Source of the DNA: Thereva unica
Taxonomy: Eukaryota; Arthropoda; Insecta; Diptera; Therevidae
Length of the DNA: 64,000 nucleotides
NCBI GenBank assembly: GCA_949987705.1
Contig: OX465281.1
Location: forward strand, 164,500,393-164,564,392
Reading direction: 5' to 3'
This document shows positions 56,352 to 64,000 of this stretch, piece after piece (positions within the stretch are counted from its first letter, which is position 1; every line of letters begins with the position of its first letter). Below the pieces are notes generated by a model. It was not told the origin of the DNA. It saw only the letters and a list, made by a program, of their open reading frames with translations, and searched no databases. Both the position numbers and the translations under genes were made by a program.

Positions 56352-58229
56352 GTCCAAATAAAAGCCAACCAAGTGAGGTATTTTGAGCTGTAGGCGTACC
56401 TTTAGGGCCTTTAATTAGGCTATCTAAGATCAAATCTGAATACACATCGGCTCCAAGGAGTAAGTCAATTTTTCCCGGCAAATAGTATTGTGGGTCAGCA
56501 AGATTAAGATTAGTTAAATGGATCCAACCATCTTTCGGAAGTGGAGATGGTGGCAAGAAATTTGTGATTGAAGGAACAACTAGGGCCGTCACAGAAACTT
56601 GCTCTTGAGTTGAAAGATCTCTTGGCTGAAAGGAAAATTCTATTTGTTTATGAGCTTGGGTAATTGGCGCTTCACATACTCCATTAATTGTTACTGAAGC
56701 AGGGGAGTCTTTCAGTTGAAGTTGCCTCGCTGTTCTTTCAGTAACAAAAGAAACTTGTGACCCCGGGTCAACGAGAGCTCGTAGAGTCACAACACCTGTT
56801 CTGGTTGGAACATTAAGCAAGGCAGTGGAAAGAAGGGTTTTAGAGAAACGATTTTTCTCCTTAGTACAGCAGAACGATTGTGTAGAGAGAAATACCGTAG
56901 TTTCGGTATTATTAGGAGAATTATGTGCACTATTAAAGTTGGGAGCTGATGTCCCTGGAGAAGAGCTAGAAATATTAGAAGGTTGCACTTTATTGGGAGT
57001 TGAACTTTGTAAAGAATTTCTGTGTAGTAAGGTATGATGAGTTTTACCGCAGTTTCTGCATCTAAACTTACTAGAGCAATTTGAAGTGGAGTGAGAATTT
57101 GAAAGACAGTTAAAACACAATTTGTTTGACTTTACAATGTCATACTTTTGTTGATGAGAGAGACTTGAAAATTTGGAACATGCGGATATTGTATGAGATT
57201 CCTTACAGCAAGGGCAGGTACTGATCGCCGAGGATGAAGCGAAGTGACTAAGGACTTTAGAATATGATCCACTATAAGGGCGTTGTTGAGGGGTTGTTTT
57301 ATGCTCTGAAATAGCTTCAAGCATGCGGAAACGCTTCTCGAGAAATTGCTTGAGTCTTTCAAAACTTGGAAGCGTTGATGCTCCGTCAAGTTCAATTTCC
57401 CACATCCGATGGGTTTCTGAAGGAAGTCGTTGAACAATAAGATAAATGAGGAAAGGATCCCAGTTGGTAATGTTAACACCTAAAGATTCTAATTCACACA
57501 AACACTCATTAGATTTATCCATTAAGGATTTAATAGAATTCACCGATTCACTAGACACTTGTTTCAGATTGAATAAAATTTTGAGTTGAGAATTGACTAA
57601 AACTCTGTTATTATTGTATCTGTTGAGCAATATTGACCATGCTTTTTCATAATTAGCATCTGTTATTTGACACTGTCGAAGTAAATGCTCGGCTTCACCA
57701 GATAACACAGATTTTAAGTAATGCAATTTTTGTGCATTGGAAAGTGAGGAATTTTGGTGAACCAGTGAGTTAAATAAATCGTGAAAGGAGTGCCACGATT
57801 CATAAGAACCTGAAAAGGAAGTGAAATTTTTGGAAGTCGCAGCAGCTGTGTCGACATTGATGAATTTAAGTGCGTCGACTCATGCGGTGAAGGGCTTGGT
57901 GGAGGTGTTTGATCCTCAAATTTACTAAAAGCAGCCTTTATTACTCCCATGAATTCAAAATACTTATCCTCAAGACTTAAATATGTATCATTCATAAAAT
58001 AATCACAATTGGGTTTATCAACTAAATTTGCAAACAGTAATTCAAGCTGAATATGGTTCTGTTCTATTCGCGACCATTGTTCTCGAAATTGAGTAATACG
58101 TTCGGATATGTATTCTTTGGTTCTTTTGACGAGAGCAGTCTTCTTATAGTTGGAGATGGCCTTGTTCAAAAGATCAATGTAAACCTTTTGTAATTTTAAA
58201 GCTTCATTAAAAGATGATTCTGTAGCCAT
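56352..58229 (-). pseudogene. BEL-2 gag-protease region, frameshifted and interrupted by Gypsy-2
   Basis: Gag start ATG at 58229; MATESSFNEALKLQ N-terminus with a helical region. A frame break near 57827 lies inside the conserved LPKISLP...W block, and the correct sequence continues in another phase. From 57726: LHYLKSVLSGEAEHLL, three cysteine/histidine clusters (CPCCKESH, CFNCLSNSH, CRNCGKTHH), and protease with DPGSQVSFVT near 56760. It ends at WLLFG where Gypsy-2 inserted. A different BEL family from BEL-1. Its RT and integrase are missing from the window. Confidence 0.87.
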
Positions 58230-59704
58230 GTTGAACTAGTCACTCACAAACCTTCAAAACAACTATGAATTAATGTATCACGAATGTACCACTTGCACTT
58301 GATCAAAGTTAGGGCGTGATTCCCTGAAATATAAATCGTGGACTAAGGTTTAATAAATTATGTGTGTATGTAAGAACTAAACTCTCGTAAAGACTTGGTG
58401 TGGAAAATGTTGATATAAATGAGAAACTCGCCTCGAGTGTGTAATAAATTGGGTTGGTATGAAAACCTTCCAATTGATTTGATTTCAAATGAGGGACTTG
58501 CCTCTGAAAATAGTATAGTTGAGGACTAAGCTCATGTAAATTTAGCTTGGTGCTTAAGACCTTGCCATGGGTGAGGGACTTGCCTCGAAGAAAAATAATA
58601 AATTCAACTTGAAACACTCGAGTAAATAGTTTGAAATAATCCCTTGAGTTTGATTACTTGACATAAAACACCTTGTCTTGAAATAGAAAGTCTTGAGCAC
58701 TAGGTTCACAGAACTGTTTGATATTAGAATCTTATGAATTGAGGAACTTTACCTCCACTTAACTCTTTTTAACACTATGCACTGCACTTTAAAGCAGATC
58801 CGGCTCGAAGGACCATATGTTTTTGTATTAAAAAACTCATAAAATTAGGGAATCCATCGGACGAGTCTTTGCTGCAAATTAAACTAATCCGGCTCGAAAG
58901 ACCATATGTTTTTGTATTAACAACTTCAAACGAATAGAGGAAGTTCTCGGACGCCTCTAACTGCAGTACACCTGTGTAAAAAAGGTAAAGAAAATAAAAA
59001 CCAAAAAAAGAAGAAGAAGTAGGATTCAATTATAACATTTCAAATTTATTCATGATAATCAAGATATCAGTAATTCAATAAAAATTCAAGTTTCATATAA
59101 ATTAGTTCAAAATTTAGTTATTTAGTTTTAGTTAATTAATTTAGTTAGTAAGTTTATTAATTCAAATTTCAATAAAGGACAAAACTTCTGATAAATTAGA
59201 GATTTATCAAAGTATTTATTCAAATGACGATTTGATCAAAGTTTACTTAATTCACCCTCAACAATGTTGGAAACTATAATTCAATTTCTTAATAACTTCA
59301 AGATACAATAAAAGGGATAAAATTTCTGACAAGTCATAAGTTTAACAAAGTATTAATTCAAGTGAAGACTCACTCAAAATTTATTTGGATCACCCTCGAC
59401 AATGTTGAAAACTATAAATTCAATCTCATCACCTCGTCAACGATGTAAGCTATGAATTAATTATCGAATTGCAAAAATCACCTCTACAACGTTGTTCACT
59501 AAATCGCGAAGTTTAAAATTTCGAAGAAACGAGAAAAATGGTAAAATAAATCACCGAATCACAGAAGAAACAAAAGAAAAAAATATATATAGAATTTTAT
59601 CAGCATATAAAATGAGGTACTCACCTGTTTTCTAGAGTTGACCTTGAACTTGTATAAAAAAAGGGAATTACTGTTGTATGAAAACAACAAGGAAAGGAAG
59701 TAAT
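58230..59704 (-). other. BEL-2 upstream region rich in short repeats and hairpins
   Basis: No protein-coding region. Contains GAGG-GACTTG-CCTC hairpins at about 58493 and 58572, a GAGG-AACTTTA-CCTC relative at about 58742, AATTGG...GGT-loop-ACC...CCAATT at about 58447-58477, two copies of CCGGCTCGAA(A/G)GACCATATG (58800, 58891), and diverged repeats of CACCCTCRACAATGTTG between 59245 and 59490. It is likely BEL-2 leader or LTR, but no LTR partner exists in the window to prove it. Confidence 0.55.
59616..59627 (-). promoter_or_regulatory. Splice-donor consensus (CAG/GTGAGTA)
   Basis: Minus-strand CAGGTGAGTACC, a strong 5' splice-site match, immediately downstream of hairpin array 1. The same 12-mer occurs at 62471-62482 downstream of array 2. 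AG/GTAAGT occurs at 60093-60100. Use in a transcript is not shown. Confidence 0.45.
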
Positions 59705-60035
59705 GTGTTGATGGTCGAATCCCAACAACACAGTAAATATTAGTGTCTTTGTTGATGGTCGAATCCCAACAACAAAGAAAGGTTAGTAGTTTGTTTATGG
59801 TCGAAACCCAAAAACAAACGAAATATTAGTAAACCTTGTTGATGGTCGAATCCCAACAACAAGGAAAATTAATAAATCTGTTAATGGTCGAAACCCAACA
59901 ACAGAGGAAAAGTTAGTAGTCTGTTAATGGTCGAAACCCAAAAACAGAGGAAAAGTTAGTAAACCTTGTTGATGGTCGAATACCAACAACAAGGAAAATT
60001 AATAAATCTGTTGATGGTCGAAAACCCAACAACAG
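59705..60035. repeat. Hairpin-repeat array 1: eight units of about 43 bp
   Basis: Eight tandem units share TGG-TCGAATC-CCA (inner stem, 7-nt loop). Each is flanked by a single mismatch and an outer stem that differs between units yet mostly stays complementary: GTGTTG/CAACAC, CTTTGTTG/CAACAAAG, GTTTGTTT/AAACAAAC, CCTTGTTG/CAACAAGG, CTGTTG/CAACAG. Two units have one extra mismatch. Unit spacers read GAAATATTAGTAAA-like. No coding potential. Confidence 0.85.
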
Positions 60036-60569
60036 AGGAAAAGTTAGTATTGGAATTAAAAAAGGGAGGAAAAAGGGTACAAGTTCAGGACAACTTACCT
60101 CGGTGAAGCTCCGGTGCAGAGAGAGCGAGCGTTTCGTTCGCAACAATATTTAATCGTTTGCTTGAATTTCAAGTTCAAGTGGGGATACAAAAGAAAACCG
60201 TAACGTTTGAAGTGATCTTTGCTTCGATAATAAAAGTGGGAATGCAATTTTATACGTACGCATGTATTGAGGTGATGGGGTTACCAGAGTAAATTTTGAA
60301 TGAATATCGTAAGTTCAAAATTAATTATAATAAACTTAAATTATATTATTATGTTAATGATGATGTAATATGATGATGGTTAATGTGGTGATCTTGGCCA
60401 AATATGATGTTTATGTTTTGATGGATGTCCATTAGTAGCCAAATGACCAAGCTTCCTTATCAAGTGGTTCCGAAAGTGTGTAATTAAACCTGTTCTTCAT
60501 CAGTTAAGGTTATTCATCTGTAATAATAAAAAATTAAATGCCCTAAAGGTGATTCGGTGATTGGATTCT
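60036..60569. other. Unassigned sequence between hairpin array 1 and the LINE
   Basis: No gene recognised. It includes a minus-strand donor-like AG/GTAAGT at 60093-60100 and AT-rich sequence with ATGATG repeats at about 60354-60380. Confidence 0.45.
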
Positions 60570-62281
60570 AATCCGACAGAATTCAAAGGATAACGAAGAA
60601 ATTCCTCGCTGTGAAAGTATTTGAACAATCGGAAATAGCATCACAAATGACCCCAAGAAGTTTTTCGCTTTTGTTAATACAAAACGAAAGACCTTAGGCT
60701 ATCCGACAACAATGACAAACGGTAGTAAACACTCTTCGTGACCCCAAGAGATCTGTAGCATGTTTGCTGATAAGTTCAGCAAAGTTTATTGCCCCAAGTC
60801 CAATTCTAATACGCACACTGACACTTTTCTTATAATCTTACAGATAATCTTTCCCTGTCTGTTGACGATATAATGTCCGGTTTAAATAATCTCGACACTA
60901 ATAAAGGTCACGGCCCAGACAATGTACCTGCAATTCTCCTGCAGCGCTGCTCAAAAGAGGTACTGCTTCCGCTCCACCTTATCTTTAACAGATCATTATC
61001 GCTAGGAAAGTTTCCTAATATATGGAAGAAATCCTACCTCACGCCAATTCATAAAGCTTCTGATAAACAATCGGTCGACAACTACAGAGGCATAGCTATC
61101 TTATCATCAATCCCTAAACTTTTCGAGAAACTTATTCATGACAAGATCGCCCCCTTAATCGATCCTCATCTCAACGAAGAACAACACGGTTTCAGAAAAG
61201 GGCGCTCAACCACTTCTAACCTTATGGTTCTAACCTCCGAAGTGCTTTGTGGGATGGAAAACGGTTATCAAATCGATGCTGTTTATACTGACTTCAGCAA
61301 AGCTTTTGACCGAGTTGACCACAACACCTGAATTTTAAAGCTTTTTAAATTTGGAATTTCGGGACTTCCGCTGGAATGGATAAAATCATATCTGGACGGA
61401 AGATCACAGGTTATCAGATTCCAAGGATTTCTATCAAAGGAGATTGACGTCACTTCCAGCGTTCCTCAAGGCAGCCATCTAGGCCCTCTACTTTGTAATA
61501 TATTCATCTCTGACTTATCTGAAAAATTAGGTAATATTCCTCATCTCTTCTACGCAGATGACCTCAAAATATATAGCACCATTAAGTCCCAAGCCGACGA
61601 ATCATTTCTCCAGTCGAAACTCAAAGTATTGCAAGATTGGTGCATAGTTAATAAATCACATCTCAATACTGACAAGTGCCATGCAATTACTTTCTCTCGA
61701 AAGAAAACCACTCAGCTGCACAACTATTATCTCAATAACAAGATATTGAATCATGTCGATCATATTGTGGATTTAGGTGTTGTCCTAGACAAGAAACTAA
61801 ATTTCAATATGCACTACGATAATATTACTGCCAGGGCCAATAAGCTTCTTGGCTTTATAAAGAGAAGGGCTAAAGAGTTCGGTAATGTATGGGTTACAAA
61901 AACACTTTTTTGTGCCTTAGTCTGCCCAATCCTGGAATACGCTTGCCGATCTGGGATCCCATTTTCGAAGTTAACAAGATCAGGATTGAATCTGTTCAAA
62001 AGAAATTTCTCCTTTTTGCTTTGAGACATCTGCATGATCCGCACGATTTTCGAAGCCTGCCACCCTACAATGACCGGCTCAAAGTTTTAGAGCTTATGCC
62101 ACTGTCCGCGAGGAGAAAAATGCTTATTTCATGCCTTACCCTGGACATTATAAATGACAACCTTAAAGTACAGTTTCTATCGCGTATGATCAAATTCTTC
62201 TTGAGGTTTCTATATAAATATTGTGAAATTCTGAGTGAATATCAATATTTATATAGAAACCTTAACTACGTTGTAGGCTAA
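60570..62281 (+). pseudogene. LINE reverse transcriptase remnant (Jockey/CR1-like)
   Basis: Begins with a decayed linker (DPKKFFAFVN near 60640) then RT from about 60873: GHGPDNVPA, NYRGIAILS, HGFRKGRSTTSNL, DFSKAFDRVDH, then TGA at 61329-61331. In the same phase it continues with SVPQGSHLGPLL and FYADDLKIY (about 61550), through 62024. The end of the RT (FRSLPPYNDRLKVL) is in another phase (61889-62281), so a frameshift lies near 61945. No endonuclease or ORF1; it is 5'-truncated. It lies between two hairpin arrays and probably inserted into that region. A perfect 20-bp inverted repeat closes its 3' end (62204-62262). Confidence 0.85.
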
Positions 62282-62510
62282 ATTCAATAATGAAAAAAAA
62301 CTATATGTAAGAAAAGAAAATATAATCCATATCACATAAATGAGTGGAAAGAAAATCGACCTCTTCTAAGTTGATCACTAAACAAAGAAAACTCCACCTC
62401 ATCTACGTTGAAATCTAAAGTCACCACATTACCACAATAGGGAATAATAGAAATGAAAGTAATTAATGTGGGTACTCACCTGTGCTTGCACTATAGTAGA
62501 ACTCTTTAAC
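62282..62510. other. AT-rich spacer with donor-like site
   Basis: Includes two CACCTC/GACCTC-containing relatives of the 59.2-59.5 kb repeats (about 62357 and 62396) and the minus-strand CAGGTGAGTACC at 62471-62482. This supports the idea that the LINE split a once continuous repeat region. Confidence 0.5.
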
Positions 62511-63030
62511 GACGATTATTCACGGGCAACTTCCGAGAATATTGAAAAATAATACAGGTTCTATTTACTTACGAACAAATTCCGAAAGTAATATTGTCCC
62601 TGTATTTTTATTCACGGGCAACTTCCGAGAATATGTTAATGTTAGTATATATTCACGGCAACTTCCGAGAATATTGAAAAATAGTACAGGTTCTATTTAC
62701 TTACGAACAATAGTGTAAAGTAATAGTGTCCCTGTATTTTTATTCACGGGCAACTTCCGAGAATATGTTAATGTTAGTATATATTCACGGGCAACTTCCG
62801 AGAATATTGAAAAATAGTAGGTACAGGTTCTATTTACTTACGAACAAATTCCGAAAGTAATAGTGTCCCTGCATTTTTATTCACGGGCAACTTCCGAGAA
62901 TATTGAAAAATAGTACAGGTGCTAATTACTTACGAACAAATTCCGAAAGTAATATTACACACTAGTTACTAGTTATTCCTGGCAATTGCCAAGAACAATA
63001 CAAAAAAATTACTCACGGACAAATTCCGAG
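62511..63030. repeat. Hairpin-repeat array 2: alternating CGG-loop-CCG units
   Basis: Six copies of ATTC-A-CGG-GCAACTT-CCG-A-GAAT (near 62516, 62610, 62650, 62741, 62783 and 62879) alternate with about four copies of TTACTT-A-CG-loop-CG-A-AAGTAA (near 62565, 62696 degraded, 62834, 62927). They end with TTATTC-C-TGG-CAATTG-CCA-A-GAACAA (62973) and TTACTC-A-CGG-ACAAATT-CCG-A-GAGTAA (63009). The design matches array 1 although the sequences differ. Confidence 0.85.
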
Positions 63031-64000
63031 AGTAATTGTAAAATGTTAATTGTTAGTATTGGGATGGTTAATTGGAATTAAAGGATTAGTAGTCTTAAAT
63101 AGTGTGACTACTAAGGATGGGAGATAATAGGAGTAAGAGTTCTACTACTTAACCTGGTTTGATGTCCAACGTCCAGTGTCTCGGTCCAAGTCCCAATGCC
63201 AAGAGAGACCGAATCATGTCATCGATGACTTTTTATAATTTTATCGAAGTTAGCTGGAGTGGGGTAGTAATGGGCAATGGTAAGTGACTTGTTCCCTCGA
63301 TATCAACTGAAGTGGGGATAGCCCGGTATAACGGGAAAGTTTTATGTGATATGGGTTTCCAGAACACTTATAATTTTGTTTTGTGAAATTTTGAGCGAAA
63401 ATGACCTAATTTACTTGAATTATTCTATTTAGTTTTTGATGAAATTACTGCTGACTAGAATGCTGATGGGTTGTTTCAGTATGTTGTCATCTTAATCTGG
63501 AAGAAACTTCAGTTGCTGAATTTTATGTTGATGAATTGTCTTCTTCATCTGGAAAAAACGGTAAATGCTGACTCTGGGATTTCCTTCCTTCCTTGTTTAG
63601 GTCTATGGGTTTTTGTTTGTTTTTAAAATATTCTGAAAGTAAATTGTTAATGATGCCCTCCTAGAGGAATGTGGTGATTAGGCCGAAGAGAAAGAAGGGG
63701 ACCTTGTTTACATGGTGAAGAATTGAACAGTGCTCGACAGACATTTGTGATGTCCGCCGAACATTTTTTTTTTGTGGTACGATGAACCTTAAGCCGCGTC
63801 TCCACCAACCGAACATGTTCGCCGAACAGTGTTTGACAGACATTTGTTCGGTTCGGTGTTGGTTTGTTGGGGACGTCTTCTCGAACATTTTGAGCGTTGT
63901 GGTGGGGATGGTTTGTTGGCTGTAAAAGTTCGCTGCCAGACCGAACAGCTTGTAGCAGTTTTCATTGTTTCTAGTGAAGTTTGGTTTTGCTAATTTTTGA
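63031..64000. other. Right-end region, no gene seen; further hairpins and a repeated block
   Basis: A 9-bp perfect stem TTAGTAGTC / GACTACTAA lies at 63085-63114, and TCGGTC...GACCGA at about 63180-63215. A block GAACAGTG(C/T)T(C/T)GACAGACATTTGT is present at about 63726 and 63825, with a CGAACATGTTCG palindrome near 63811 and AAGCCGCGTCTCCACCAACC at 63791. This probably belongs to another repeat family. No credible coding region. Confidence 0.5.

Noticed and set aside
1..64000. tRNA, rRNA or snRNA genes
   Set aside because: No cloverleaf with internal promoter boxes or rRNA-like sequence was noticed; only short primer-binding sites complementary to tRNA were seen. A covariance-model scan was not possible.

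Overview
This window looks like repeat-rich, AT-rich intergenic DNA from an insect or another arthropod. I recognise no ordinary host gene. Almost everything that can be read is a transposable element or a remnant of one. The case for an arthropod is the mix of families: BEL/Pao elements (animals only), two Ty3/gypsy elements of CsRn1/Kabuki type primed by tRNA-Trp, an LOA/R1-like LINE with a DUF4780-like ORF1, an RTE LINE, a Helitron, and a protein-primed DNA polymerase B of Polinton/adintovirus type. The species cannot be told from this sequence.

Layout. 1-10710 is one large inverted repeat folding about a 29-nt spacer at 8715-8743. Its left edge holds the last codons of a second DNA polymerase B gene and its right edge runs into an intact 1249-residue polymerase gene (10640-14389, minus), so the two genes are tail to tail. 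The left arm was later split by a young gypsy element (894-7727), whose gag was in turn split by a hAT-type MITE (3146-3382). 14.4-28.3 kb holds diverged copies of the polymerase flank, an unexplained cluster of a 9-base motif, a 600-bp direct repeat about 7.7 kb apart, and remnants of gypsy gag, LINEs and probably mariner. 28.3-40.4 kb is a complete-looking BEL element (30082-40131, LTRs of about 1.77 kb) between two gypsy protease remnants. It has a damaged pol and an extra 3' ORF with no known counterpart to me.

40.7-42.3 kb is a satellite-like array. 42.5-49.1 kb is a pile of LINEs: LOA-like ORF1/endonuclease, a different LINE's RT joined to it, and a nearly complete RTE element on the other strand. 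49.1-58.2 kb is a second BEL element (minus) split by a second CsRn1-like gypsy (49249-56351), whose 3' LTR is itself split by a 1296-bp Helitron. 58.2-63.2 kb, upstream of that BEL gag, is packed with small hairpins. Two arrays (59705-60035 and 62511-63030) share one design: outer stem, one mismatch, 3-bp inner stem, loop of about 7. The outer stems vary in a compensated way. A LINE remnant sits between them.

Most informative points: the tail-to-tail polymerase palindrome; the covarying hairpin arrays and nearby splice-donor consensus sites; the same slippery heptamer followed directly by the gag stop in both gypsy elements; the extra BEL ORF with a SUMO-interaction-like motif; and the exact nested insertion order, which gives a relative history. 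All functional statements are homology or pattern calls made by eye; no search was run.
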